DNA of 17,781 nt, taken from an uncultured Veillonella sp. (lineage in GTDB: Bacteria > Bacillota > Negativicutes > Veillonellales > Veillonellaceae). Location: assembly GCA_900549845.1 (NCBI GenBank), contig URPT01000023.1, forward strand, positions 1-17,781, in the 5' to 3' direction. A model generated the notes under the pieces. That model was given only the letters and a program-made list of their open reading frames with translations. It did not search any database and was not told the origin of the DNA. Positions 7,200 through 14,805 of this stretch are shown piece by piece. Within the stretch, counting starts at the first letter, position 1, and each line of letters opens with the position of its first letter. The translations under genes were made by a program, and so were the position numbers.

Positions 7200-8804
7200 T
7201 TAGTACATTTTCTTTAATGTAATGCCACTATAGTAGTGACGCAAAATAGTTTGGTAATAATTTGTATCCCCTGGTGTCGCACGCTTAGCCATTTCTGCAG
7301 CGCCCCATTGAGACATACCAAGACCATGTCCCCAACCGTGGCCTTTAATATAGACAGTATCATTGCTACCAGTAAAATTATGATACGCCTTACCCGTACC
7401 TTTAGCTGGGTTATAATTTACATAAAAATCAAATAGTGTTGATTTCAAGCCTAAAATACTGCGTAAAGAATCTCCATCAATGGTCGTTTTGCCAGAGGTA
7501 CCTATGAAAGTAGCACTCTTAATTCGGCCAGATACACCGCGGTCAGATGTTTGTTGACCTGGCTTGCCAAGAGGTGTCAATTGAATGCTCTTTAATTTAC
7601 CAACCCCTTTACTAGCTGCGTTAAGCTTACTTTCAAGGGCCTGACGAGAAGTAGTCACTGTCCAGTTCGATGTAGATGTGCCAGTACTAAAATCCTTTAC
7701 ACCTTTCAAATACGGTACATCGCTACCCCAAACATTGACGCTATCTTCAGTATAACCGCCACCATCAGAATGGAATAAAGCATTAATAGGGCGTTGATTA
7801 TATAACATAACCATACCCTTTGTTTTATTAACTGCATTTGTGGTAGCTTGCGTTTCACCACTAACCCCATTATAGACTTGGTGATCTGTGGACGTACTTA
7901 CATCATACAGTTTACCTTTATTCTCTTCCATAGTATGAAGAGCATAAGTTCGAGCAGCTACAGCTTGTGCTTCTAGTGCAGCTGCTGGCCAAGATGGAAC
8001 GACTTCTTGCGGAACTACGCCGTAAAGATAATCTTCAAGAGGTACAGAATTAATGACCATCATCTTTCCATTATTAGCACGTAATGTAAGTCCTCCACGA
8101 TAGCCTTTGCCTTCAAACAAGAATGGTGCATCACTATTAGCTGGTTTTAATGTAACTACCGTATCAATAGCTTTGCCATTAACAGCAATTTTACCACTTC
8201 GAATACCAACAGAGGTTCCACGGTTTGCACTGATTGTGCTAACTTGACCATTAGCACTATTTAACACAACCATATTAGCAGTAGATGTAACTGTAGCATC
8301 GGAACTGCGACTACCCAATAACACGCGTACATTTGGTACATTTTCTACACGCTCCGTAGCAGGTGTAACAACAGACCCTACTTTATTACGCGTAATAGCA
8401 GCCGTATTAGCTTTAATACTATTGGCATCAGAAGTTTTTACAGCCTTAGAGGCAGCAGGCTTTACCGTTGTAGCCTTGGCACTAGTAACTGTAGATTTTG
8501 CAACAGGCTTTTGCGTAGATACTTTTTGAGCCGTTGCTGCAGCCTTAGTTGCATTTGACTTTACAGTCACTTTTGCCACAGGCTTTGGAGCCGGTTTAGT
8601 TACAAGTGGTCGAAAAGTTGACCGCTTCGTCGTATTTACTTTCGATACATTTGTTGTAGATACTGTTGATTTCGGCGTTGGCTTTTTAGTCACTACTGCA
8701 CTTTTATGTTGCAATGTAGCCCCTTGTGCAACAGATGCACCGCCAATATTTACACCTAAAAACAAAGTTGCCATTATCATCAATTGTAATCGTTTCGTTT
8801 TCAT
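7200..8804 (-). CDS. SpoIID/LytB-domain cell wall protein with Lys/Pro/Ala/Thr-rich stalk
   Basis: A 534-residue exported protein. Residues 1-29 look like a signal peptide ending near VAQGA. Residues about 32-150 are a low-complexity stalk of lysine, proline, alanine, threonine and valine with repeated KPVAK units. The SpoIID/LytB domain fills the rest: VPLEDYLYGVVPQEV (a conserved glutamate here is the likely catalytic residue), LEAQAVAARTYAL, FHSDGGGYTE and the C-terminal GHGWGHGLGMSQWGA. Family members are lytic transglycosylases acting on peptidoglycan stripped of stem peptides, best known from sporulation. The likely host does not sporulate, so a cell wall remodelling role is inferred. 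The basic stalk could hold it against the wall. It lies two bases after ruvB. Confidence 0.88.
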   Translation of the reverse strand: MKTKRLQLMIMATLFLGVNIGGASVAQGATLQHKSAVVTKKPTPKSTVSTTNVSKVNTTKRSTFRPLVTKPAPKPVAKVTVKSNATKAAATAQKVSTQKPVAKSTVTSAKATTVKPAASKAVKTSDANSIKANTAAITRNKVGSVVTPATERVENVPNVRVLLGSRSSDATVTSTANMVVLNSANGQVSTISANRGTSVGIRSGKIAVNGKAIDTVVTLKPANSDAPFLFEGKGYRGGLTLRANNGKMMVINSVPLEDYLYGVVPQEVVPSWPAAALEAQAVAARTYALHTMEENKGKLYDVSTSTDHQVYNGVSGETQATTNAVNKTKGMVMLYNQRPINALFHSDGGGYTEDSVNVWGSDVPYLKGVKDFSTGTSTSNWTVTTSRQALESKLNAASKGVGKLKSIQLTPLGKPGQQTSDRGVSGRIKSATFIGTSGKTTIDGDSLRSILGLKSTLFDFYVNYNPAKGTGKAYHNFTGSNDTVYIKGHGWGHGLGMSQWGAAEMAKRATPGDTNYYQTILRHYYSGITLKKMY

Positions 8805-8806
8805 TG

Positions 8807-9811
8807 TTATTTCCCTGTCTGTGAAATACCTAAATGCTCATAGGCAAGTTTAGTAGCCACCCTCCCACGTGGTGTGCGTCCTAAAAATCCTAATTGCATC
8901 AAATATGGTTCATACACATCTTCGATGGTATCTCTCTCTTCGCTGATGGCTGCCGCAATAGTATCTATTCCTACCGGACCACCATCATACTTTTCAATAA
9001 TACACTCCAACACACGTCGATCGATTCGATCGAGCCCTTCTTTGTCAATATATAAACGCTGTAACGCATCATCTGCAATACTTTGAGTGATAACCCCATC
9101 ACCTATGACTTGTGCAAAATCACGTACCCGTTTAAGTAGACGATTTGCGATACGCGGCGTTCCCCTCGAACGTCGTGCAATTTCGCTAGCCCCAGTCGGC
9201 TCAATACCAATATGGAGTATTTCTGCCGCCCGAGTCACAATAAACTCTAATTCCGGTTGTTTATAATATTCCAACCGGTTAATAATACCAAAGCGGTCCC
9301 TTAATGGTGCCGCCAAAGCCCCCGCCCGTGTTGTGGCACCTACCAAAGTAAACTTTGGCAAATCAATGCGCACCGTTCGAGCACTTGGGCCTTTACCGAT
9401 GATAATATCAATTGCATAGTCCTCCATAGCAGAGTACAATACTTCCTCTACACTGCGAGACAAGCGATGAATTTCATCGATAAATAATACATCGTGATCA
9501 TCTAAATTCGTTAAGATTGCAGCCAAGTCGCCAGACTTTTCAATAGCAGGACCAGATGTTATGCGAAAGTTAACACCCAATTCATTCGCAATAATACCTG
9601 CCAGTGTAGTCTTCCCAAGACCTGGTGGACCATACAGCAATACATGGTCTAATGCTTCACCACGCTGCTTTGCAGCTTGAATATACACATTTAGATTGCC
9701 TTTAGCCTCTTCTTGACCTACATACTCGTTAAAGAACTTTGGTCGTAGGCTATATTGCCACATATCTTCTTCGTGCTCGCCATTTCCGACAAGGCGTACT
9801 TCTTCGTTCAT
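8807..9811 (-). CDS. ruvB: Holliday junction branch migration helicase RuvB
   Basis: A 334-residue AAA+ motor that, loaded by RuvA, drives branch migration of Holliday junctions. Walker A is GPPGLGKTT (residues 61-69), Walker B is LFIDEIHRL, and sensor 1 is in LVGATTRAG. The C-terminal winged-helix DNA-binding domain ends with GFLGRTPRGRVAT. Length is normal. Gaps to ruvA and to the SpoIID-like gene are two bases each. Confidence 0.98.
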   Translation of the reverse strand: MNEEVRLVGNGEHEEDMWQYSLRPKFFNEYVGQEEAKGNLNVYIQAAKQRGEALDHVLLYGPPGLGKTTLAGIIANELGVNFRITSGPAIEKSGDLAAILTNLDDHDVLFIDEIHRLSRSVEEVLYSAMEDYAIDIIIGKGPSARTVRIDLPKFTLVGATTRAGALAAPLRDRFGIINRLEYYKQPELEFIVTRAAEILHIGIEPTGASEIARRSRGTPRIANRLLKRVRDFAQVIGDGVITQSIADDALQRLYIDKEGLDRIDRRVLECIIEKYDGGPVGIDTIAAAISEERDTIEDVYEPYLMQLGFLGRTPRGRVATKLAYEHLGISQTGK

Positions 9812-9813
9812 CC

Positions 9814-10422
9814 TTATCGTCCTTTCCCAAGCTCAATCAAGCTGACCTTAATCAACTCAGATACATCGCGCTTACCATCAGCTAAAGACTCTACAATATC
9901 AGCCACATCTCGCTCTGAATAGCCTAGCGACACAAGAGCCTCAATGGCCTCACCGGCAGCACCACTAGCAGCAACGCCCATCGGCTGTATAGCTGCTGGT
10001 GATTCTGCAGATATATGCGTCATCTTCGCTAACTTATCCTTTAATTCAAGAACAAGTCGCTCTGCAGACTTCTTACCAATGCCCGGCAATTTCGTTAATT
10101 GCTGTACTTGGCCATTGATAACAGCTAATTTGAAAGCCTCTGGTGTCATGCCAGACAAAATGCCAAGCCCTACCTTAGGCCCTATACCAGAAACAGAAAT
10201 GAGTAAAATAAACAACTCATACTCCTCTTCCGTCCAAAAGCCATAGAGTTGCATCGCATCTTCACGTACGTTGAGATACGTGAATAACGTTGCCTCATGA
10301 CCTTCAATCAATTGTTGTCGCGTAGTGGTCGGCACATATACACGATACCCTACGCCATGTACATCTACGTAACAAGACTCTTTAAAGAGATGTGTTACGA
10401 TGCCCCGTACATACCCTATCAT
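9814..10422 (-). CDS. ruvA: Holliday junction branch migration protein RuvA
   Basis: A 202-residue protein that binds the four-way junction as a tetramer and recruits RuvB. It shows the N-terminal OB-fold (from MIGYVRGIV), the two helix-hairpin-helix motifs (SGIGPKVGLGIL and LPGIGKKSAERLVLELKDKL), and a C-terminal RuvB-contacting domain (about 150-202, EAIEALVSLGYSERDV). The ATG overlaps the ruvC stop as TAATG, with AAGAGG upstream. Confidence 0.97.
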   Translation of the reverse strand: MIGYVRGIVTHLFKESCYVDVHGVGYRVYVPTTTRQQLIEGHEATLFTYLNVREDAMQLYGFWTEEEYELFILLISVSGIGPKVGLGILSGMTPEAFKLAVINGQVQQLTKLPGIGKKSAERLVLELKDKLAKMTHISAESPAAIQPMGVAASGAAGEAIEALVSLGYSERDVADIVESLADGKRDVSELIKVSLIELGKGR

Positions 10423-10916
10423 TATACCAACCTCTTCAATCTATCATTGTGAGAACTATGAGCCGTACAAATGGCAACAGCCAATGCATCTGCCGTATCA
10501 TCGGGCTTAATTTTCTCACGAATCCCCAAAATATTCATTGTCATATAAATGACTTGATTCTTATCAGCCTTGCCGTAACCTGTAACGGCTTGCTTGATTT
10601 GCAGCGGTGTATATTCGTAAATAGGAATACGCTGTTGTTCAGCCGCTAATAAGATAACACCACGTGCTTGACCGACCTTGATGGCCGTCGTTACATTGCG
10701 GTTGAAGAATAATTCTTCTACCCCGAACTTATCAGGCTTGAATTCCTCTAGAATATCACTTAGGTCATTAAATAAAATTTCCAACCGCTGTGAATCTGTT
10801 AATTCCTTAGGAGTTGTAATAGCCCCATAGGCTACAGGTGTTAATTTGCTCCCCTTCACGTCAATAATGCCATAACCGCATATAGCCGTGCCTGGGTCAA
10901 TACCTATAATTCGCAC
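10422..10916 (-). CDS. ruvC: Holliday junction resolvase RuvC
   Basis: A 164-residue endonuclease that cuts Holliday junctions symmetrically. The acidic catalytic residues are present: Asp7 in GIDPGT, a glutamate in VEELFF (residues 67-68), and the C-terminal aspartates in PDDTADALAVA. The start is GTG, supported by GGGGG five bases upstream and by the conserved family N-terminus RIIGIDPGT. It is the first gene of the leftward cluster, following a promoter with a TATAAT box. Confidence 0.97.
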   Translation of the reverse strand: MRIIGIDPGTAICGYGIIDVKGSKLTPVAYGAITTPKELTDSQRLEILFNDLSDILEEFKPDKFGVEELFFNRNVTTAIKVGQARGVILLAAEQQRIPIYEYTPLQIKQAVTGYGKADKNQVIYMTMNILGIREKIKPDDTADALAVAICTAHSSHNDRLKRLV

Positions 10917-10979
10917 CTTAACCCCCTTAGTTTAAAAATGAGATAAGCTGTCGCCTACCTCCATTACATAATCTATTTT

Positions 10980-11008
10980 ATTATAGCACAATACCACATC
11001 GAAGTTCA
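10980..11008 (-). promoter_or_regulatory. Promoter of the ruvCAB cluster
   Basis: The minus strand reads a perfect -10 TATAAT (10980-10985), a 17-base spacer and a weak -35 TGAACT (11003-11008). It lies downstream of the yebC terminator and about 65 bases before the ruvC start, so the cluster needs a promoter here. No SOS (LexA-type) box was recognised near it. Confidence 0.6.
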
Positions 11009-11079
11009 TGAATTTCCATAGAAAATTTATAAGAAACTCATTAATTTTCATATTACCAATGGTTCTCTAAAAAATACAT

Positions 11080-11108
11080 AAAAAAGGAGCACCTTTAAAG
11101 TGCTCCTT
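11080..11108 (-). terminator. Intrinsic terminator after yebC
   Basis: A perfect 9-base GC-containing stem (AAGGAGCAC at 11084-11092 and GTGCTCCTT at 11100-11108) with a 7-base loop is followed on the minus strand by six or more U residues (about 11080-11085). It begins eight bases after the yebC stop and separates the trmD-yebC series from ruvC. Confidence 0.9.
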
Positions 11109-11115
11109 ATCATAA

Positions 11116-11853
11116 TTATTCTTCTTCGTCGTCTGGCAAAATACCATTGTGATATACGTTTTGCACATCATCAAGATCATCCAATACGTCGAGCATTTTT
11201 TGCATTTTTACAGCATCATCACCAGTCAACTCAATAGTTGTATCTGGAATCATTGTAATTTTAGCTACTTCTGTTTCAATGCCCGCATCAGCAAGAGCTG
11301 CTTCTACAGCATCATAGTCTTCAGGAGTAGTATAAATTTCAAATACATCATCTTCAGACTTAAGATCTTCTGCACCTGCTTCAAGAGCAAGCATAGTCAA
11401 TTCATCTTCGTCATGACCTTCTTTATCGATAACGAAAACGCCTTTAGATTTGAACATCCAGCCTACGCAACCGCTTTCACCAAGATTACCACCTTGTTTG
11501 GAGAAAGCATGACGCACATCAGCAGCCGCACGGTTACGATTATCCGTCATAACTTCTACAGTAACGGCAACACCGGCAGGACCATAACCTTCATATACGA
11601 TTTCTTCGTATGCGTTCATATCCGTAGCGCCAACGCCCTTATCGATAGCACGTTGAATATTATCTTTAGGAATATTGTTTTCACGAGCTTTTTGTAAAGC
11701 CAATTTCAAACGCATATTACCTGTTGGATCGGCACCACCCATACGTGCTGCTACAGTAATTTCACGACCGATTTTCGTAGCCAATTTAGCCTTCAATGCA
11801 TCGGTTTTACCTTTTTTATGTTTAATATTTGCCCATTTTGAATGTCCTGACAT
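11116..11853 (-). CDS. yebC: YebC/TACO1-family protein
   Basis: A 245-residue member of the YebC family with the typical N-terminus MSGHSKWANIKHKKGKTDA, the block NIPKDNIQRAIDKG, and VEVMTDNRNRAAADVRHAFSK. Members are known as transcriptional regulators in some bacteria; the mitochondrial relative TACO1 activates translation, and a role in easing translation at proline runs has been proposed for the family. Length is standard. The ATG has AGGAGG upstream, nine bases after the RNA methyltransferase gene. yebC and ruvC are neighbours in many genomes; here they are split by a terminator and a promoter. Confidence 0.95.
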   Translation of the reverse strand: MSGHSKWANIKHKKGKTDALKAKLATKIGREITVAARMGGADPTGNMRLKLALQKARENNIPKDNIQRAIDKGVGATDMNAYEEIVYEGYGPAGVAVTVEVMTDNRNRAAADVRHAFSKQGGNLGESGCVGWMFKSKGVFVIDKEGHDEDELTMLALEAGAEDLKSEDDVFEIYTTPEDYDAVEAALADAGIETEVAKITMIPDTTIELTGDDAVKMQKMLDVLDDLDDVQNVYHNGILPDDEEE

Positions 11854-11862
11854 AGACGCCTC

Positions 11863-12435
11863 CTATTTATTCCACCATGCTTCGCCCCGTAATCGATCCA
11901 AGATGATTGAAACGGCACTACGCACAGATAAATGATTGTATTCACCATGGCCATATATAGGTTCTAAAATATAGTCAAAGCTTTCCATCGTTTCTTTTGT
12001 CATACCATAACCGGTACCAAATAATACTAACACAGGGCGCCCCTCATTTTCAAGATGTTCACGCATCCGTGCATAGGAAATCGTATTATCATAGGTGCGA
12101 GCATCTGTTGTAGCTACTATAGGTTTTATACCTTCTATATCTTCAATTGTTCGCACCGCTACCGCAATTGAATTTACCAATTCCACACCTGTGAAAGCAT
12201 CCTTGCGATCAGGATTATAAGTAGAGCCAAATCCAGATTTCCAATGTTCCATGATGGTGCGCACCAACTCACGCTGAGCAGGTATATTGTGAATCACAAA
12301 ATATTTAGATACATCATAGGTAATAGATGCTCGTGCAATATCGTGAATATCATAATTTGTAATGGCCGTCGTAATGACCTCTTTATGCTTGTTCATAATT
12401 GGATAATGAACAAGTCCAATATATAAATTAGCCAA
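11863..12435 (-). CDS. SAM-dependent RNA methyltransferase, PF09936 type
   Basis: A 190-residue protein matching the small SPOUT-like family often placed next to trmD and annotated as an RNA methyltransferase. Recognisable blocks are NLYIGLVHYP at the N-terminus, TTAITNYDIHDIARAS, LFGTGYGMTKE and the C-terminal YNHLSVRSAVSIILDRL. The target base is unknown. I place the start at a TTG (12433-12435): it gives the family N-terminus ANLYIGL and has GGAG ten bases upstream. A longer in-frame TTG start at 12468 would add eleven residues foreign to the family. The gene follows the ATP-grasp ligase by 40 bases and precedes yebC by nine. Family assignment is firm; exact substrate is open. Confidence 0.85.
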   Translation of the reverse strand: MANLYIGLVHYPIMNKHKEVITTAITNYDIHDIARASITYDVSKYFVIHNIPAQRELVRTIMEHWKSGFGSTYNPDRKDAFTGVELVNSIAVAVRTIEDIEGIKPIVATTDARTYDNTISYARMREHLENEGRPVLVLFGTGYGMTKETMESFDYILEPIYGHGEYNHLSVRSAVSIILDRLRGEAWWNK

Positions 12436-12475
12436 AGCCCTATATCTCCACAACAATAAAAAATACAAAATAAAA

Positions 12476-13777
12476 TTAATCGATTAAAAGCGGTACAAAA
12501 TAAGCTTCAGTACCGGCAATCTCTTCTGGAGAAAAACGACAACCGACTGCAGAAGCTTGATCGCCAAGCATAAAGCAAGATAATGTCAAACAGCCTTCTT
12601 TCGTACCACTATCTACGGTATGAGTAAAGTGTTTCTGCTTAATAAAGTCCTGATACATAACCTTTTTACTGTCCCGACAAACTATATCATCATAGTTATC
12701 TACAAATTTCTCCATGTATAGTTCAGCTTGATTTCCACGTTTTTGAACAACCTGAATATTTCGCCCTTCACGGCCCCAAATTTCCTTTTGAATATAAAGT
12801 CCATCATCAAGGTTCGAGAAATCACTTTCAAAATAGGACGGCGTCAAATAGCGCTCGATAATATCTCGCTCAGGGGCAGTAAAAAATTGGTTTGTTAAGT
12901 ATAGAGCATACACTAAGGACATAAACGATTTATTCTGTAAAATAATCGCCTCTGGTGGATTAAATAGATTAAAGCTGTATTCATTATACAAATCTAAAAA
13001 CATTTCACCTAGTGGTTCACCATCTGCTGTAGTTTCATCAATCAATAGTTCCATGGGATGTAAACGATACAGGTTGGCTGCATGACCACCGTCAGATAAT
13101 AGAATACCCTCATCATCAATGACCATATCATAAAAGGATAGGAATCGAACATCTGCTTCTGGGCATGCTGATTTCATAGCCTGTAAGAGAAACTGTGTAG
13201 TTCCATAGTCCTCTAAATAATCATGAAAGCACCCGAAAACAAAGGGTTCTGTTTCATTATCCGTCATCATATTATGTTGTTTATTAGTCACACTATATTT
13301 TTTACGAGATGTTCCTTCATATACGCGTTTCAAAAAACGTTCAAGTTCATTATAAGCATCTATATTAGGATCTACTTTATCGAAATATCGTGCCGCTACA
13401 CCATTAGCATAATAGCTTTCAATTAGAAAGCAAGGTGTATCCGCATTAATCTCGACCATGCGCAATTGTCCTCTATCATCAAGGACAAAGTCAAATCGAG
13501 ATAACCATGTAGGTAAGCCCAATGGATTCCCACGATGTAAATAGGGAATCAAATTTTCGGGCATATCCATATTGAGAGCAAACTCATCAGGTGCCTGTTG
13601 AAATACCTTAGCGGCTTTACAAAATATTTGAAATAACATGCGCGACGCATGTCGAATTTCATCATAAAAATCAGCCGGAAAAGATTGTGTAGAAAGCGCA
13701 GGATACCGATCATCACAGCCCTCATAATCTACAAAGGGCAATATATTCGTATCAAGTTCATCTATATACGATTTCAT
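12476..13777 (-). CDS. Glutathionylspermidine-synthase-like ATP-grasp ligase (YgiC/YjfC type)
   Basis: A 433-residue protein of the GSP_synth ATP-grasp family. Members couple ATP hydrolysis to amide bond formation; the founding enzyme joins glutathione to spermidine. Seen here: the pre-ATP-grasp block SRFDFVLDDRG followed by MVEINADTPCF (about 107-117), the LQNKSFMSLVYAL nucleotide-binding segment, and the C-terminal IQKEIWGREGRNIQVV with the GREG loop (about 335-338). The amidase half of true glutathionylspermidine synthetase is absent, as in E. coli YgiC and YjfC. I prefer the ATG at 13777, with GGAGG eight bases upstream; an ATG at 13792 overlaps the previous stop and lacks a binding site. 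The gene follows a YgiB-like partner, as in ygiBC and yjfMC. Its substrates are unknown. Confidence 0.85.
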   Translation of the reverse strand: MKSYIDELDTNILPFVDYEGCDDRYPALSTQSFPADFYDEIRHASRMLFQIFCKAAKVFQQAPDEFALNMDMPENLIPYLHRGNPLGLPTWLSRFDFVLDDRGQLRMVEINADTPCFLIESYYANGVAARYFDKVDPNIDAYNELERFLKRVYEGTSRKKYSVTNKQHNMMTDNETEPFVFGCFHDYLEDYGTTQFLLQAMKSACPEADVRFLSFYDMVIDDEGILLSDGGHAANLYRLHPMELLIDETTADGEPLGEMFLDLYNEYSFNLFNPPEAIILQNKSFMSLVYALYLTNQFFTAPERDIIERYLTPSYFESDFSNLDDGLYIQKEIWGREGRNIQVVQKRGNQAELYMEKFVDNYDDIVCRDSKKVMYQDFIKQKHFTHTVDSGTKEGCLTLSCFMLGDQASAVGCRFSPEEIAGTEAYFVPLLID

Positions 13778-13791
13778 AATATCGGCCTCCA

Positions 13792-14352
13792 TTAGGAACT
13801 ACTAGAACGTACACCTGCACTACCAAAACCAGACTTTTGACCTATAGAAGAGGCTTTTTGACTTCTACGCTTCTCATAGTCTTTATACGTACGTCGTCCT
13901 AAAGAACTATGCGTATTTGAACCTGTTGTTGTATATACATTAGGCTCCTCATAGGGTTTTAAAGGGGCTGCCACACGATAGGTCATAGTTCTTCCATCCA
14001 TACGCGCTGTAGGTGGATTAAATCCATGAAAAATATAGTAGCCTGCTGCAATACTAGGTAACAGCCCCGCTAAACCAGCGTCCCATACTAAATTTCCACT
14101 AGTGTCGCGGTGAAAGGTAACAGACCGGTTATCATCATATAACGCTGTTTCTTTACCATCTCCATGGTTTAATAGAGAATAACGATTACCTTGATTATCC
14201 TTTAATCGAACTTCCCCGTCATTTGCTTCAGGATAGATTTTATCACATACGACATAAGCGATGTCATTCCAGTATGAAGACACACCAACGATGCTTGCTA
14301 CAGCGGCAAAGGCACCCGTTATGTATAGAGTTTTCTTACTTGGCTTATACAT
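13792..14352 (-). CDS. YgiB/YjfM-like membrane-anchored partner of the ATP-grasp ligase
   Basis: A 186-residue protein with an N-terminal membrane anchor (about 8-27) and a probably exported body. A glycine-rich hydrophobic stretch (about 92-110, GLAGLLPSIAAGYYIF) is followed by a polar, basic and serine-rich tail ending GFGSAGVRSSSS. The middle glycine-rich patch, the disordered tail and the GFGS-Ser ending resemble E. coli YgiB/YjfM (DUF1190), which also precedes an ATP-grasp gene. Similarity is by pattern, not by strong identity. GGGAG precedes the ATG. The next gene begins 14 bases after the stop. It could be the protein substrate or an adaptor of the ligase; this is inference. Confidence 0.65.
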   Translation of the reverse strand: MYKPSKKTLYITGAFAAVASIVGVSSYWNDIAYVVCDKIYPEANDGEVRLKDNQGNRYSLLNHGDGKETALYDDNRSVTFHRDTSGNLVWDAGLAGLLPSIAAGYYIFHGFNPPTARMDGRTMTYRVAAPLKPYEEPNVYTTTGSNTHSSLGRRTYKDYEKRRSQKASSIGQKSGFGSAGVRSSSS

Positions 14353-14363
14353 AGGACACTCCC

Positions 14364-14795
14364 TTAGTGCACAGCACCACTAACAACGAGAGCAAGACCT
14401 ACAAAGATACCAAATACGAGAATACCAGCAGCTGTATTACCACGCATAATCTCTTCAGATAAATTATATTTACGATGCCATAGATTAATAAACATATAGC
14501 CTGTTACAAATAGTACAATACCAAGAATAGCATAAACAACACTTGCTACTACACCGTGCAATAAAGAAGTATCTGCTGTAGTCACTACAGGAGACATGAT
14601 AACAGCACGCAATATTTCACCAATACCGATAAATGATCCCGCTGAAAGCCAGGCAACAGCACAATTACCACGTTTAATTTCTTCACTAAATTTACCAGGT
14701 ACAAAAAAATCAATAACCGTGTTGGCAGTTAACATTAAGAAAATTCCAAAACAAGCATAAAAAATCGTCAATAATATATCTGGTATATAAATCAT
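14364..14795 (-). CDS. DUF350 membrane protein (YjfL-like)
   Basis: A 143-residue integral membrane protein with about four hydrophobic segments. It consists of two similar halves: SEEIKRGNCAVAWLSAGSFIG (about 37-57) and SEEIMRGNTAAGILVFGIFVG (about 113-133), each with a conserved RGN-Ala pair entering a glycine-rich span. This is the DUF350 pattern also found in E. coli YjfL, encoded in the yjfIJKLMC operon beside yjfM and yjfC. The biochemical role is unknown. The ATG has AGGAGG upstream. It lies ten bases after the DUF4178 gene and eleven before the YgiB-like gene. Confidence 0.85.
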   Translation of the reverse strand: MIYIPDILLTIFYACFGIFLMLTANTVIDFFVPGKFSEEIKRGNCAVAWLSAGSFIGIGEILRAVIMSPVVTTADTSLLHGVVASVVYAILGIVLFVTGYMFINLWHRKYNLSEEIMRGNTAAGILVFGIFVGLALVVSGAVH

Positions 14796-14805
14796 TATAA
14801 GCCTC

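Noticed and set aside
6160..7200. Search for a preQ1 riboswitch near queA and tgt
   Set aside because: Both genes lie inside an operon with gaps of eight to eleven bases, leaving no room for an aptamer.
10931..10963. Ten-codon frame on the minus strand in the ruvC leader (ATG GAG GTA ...)
   Set aside because: It has no ribosome binding site upstream and no attenuator-like hairpin beside it, so a leader peptide is not supported.
11149..11697. Plus-strand open frame of 182 codons
   Set aside because: It is antisense to yebC. The Ile/Phe/Cys-rich composition is what the reverse complement of an acidic, codon-biased gene gives; no domain is recognisable.
12476..12487. Palindrome TTAATCGATTAA at the stop codon of the ATP-grasp gene
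   Set aside because: Short and AT-rich, with no U tract that would make it a convincing terminator; probably chance.
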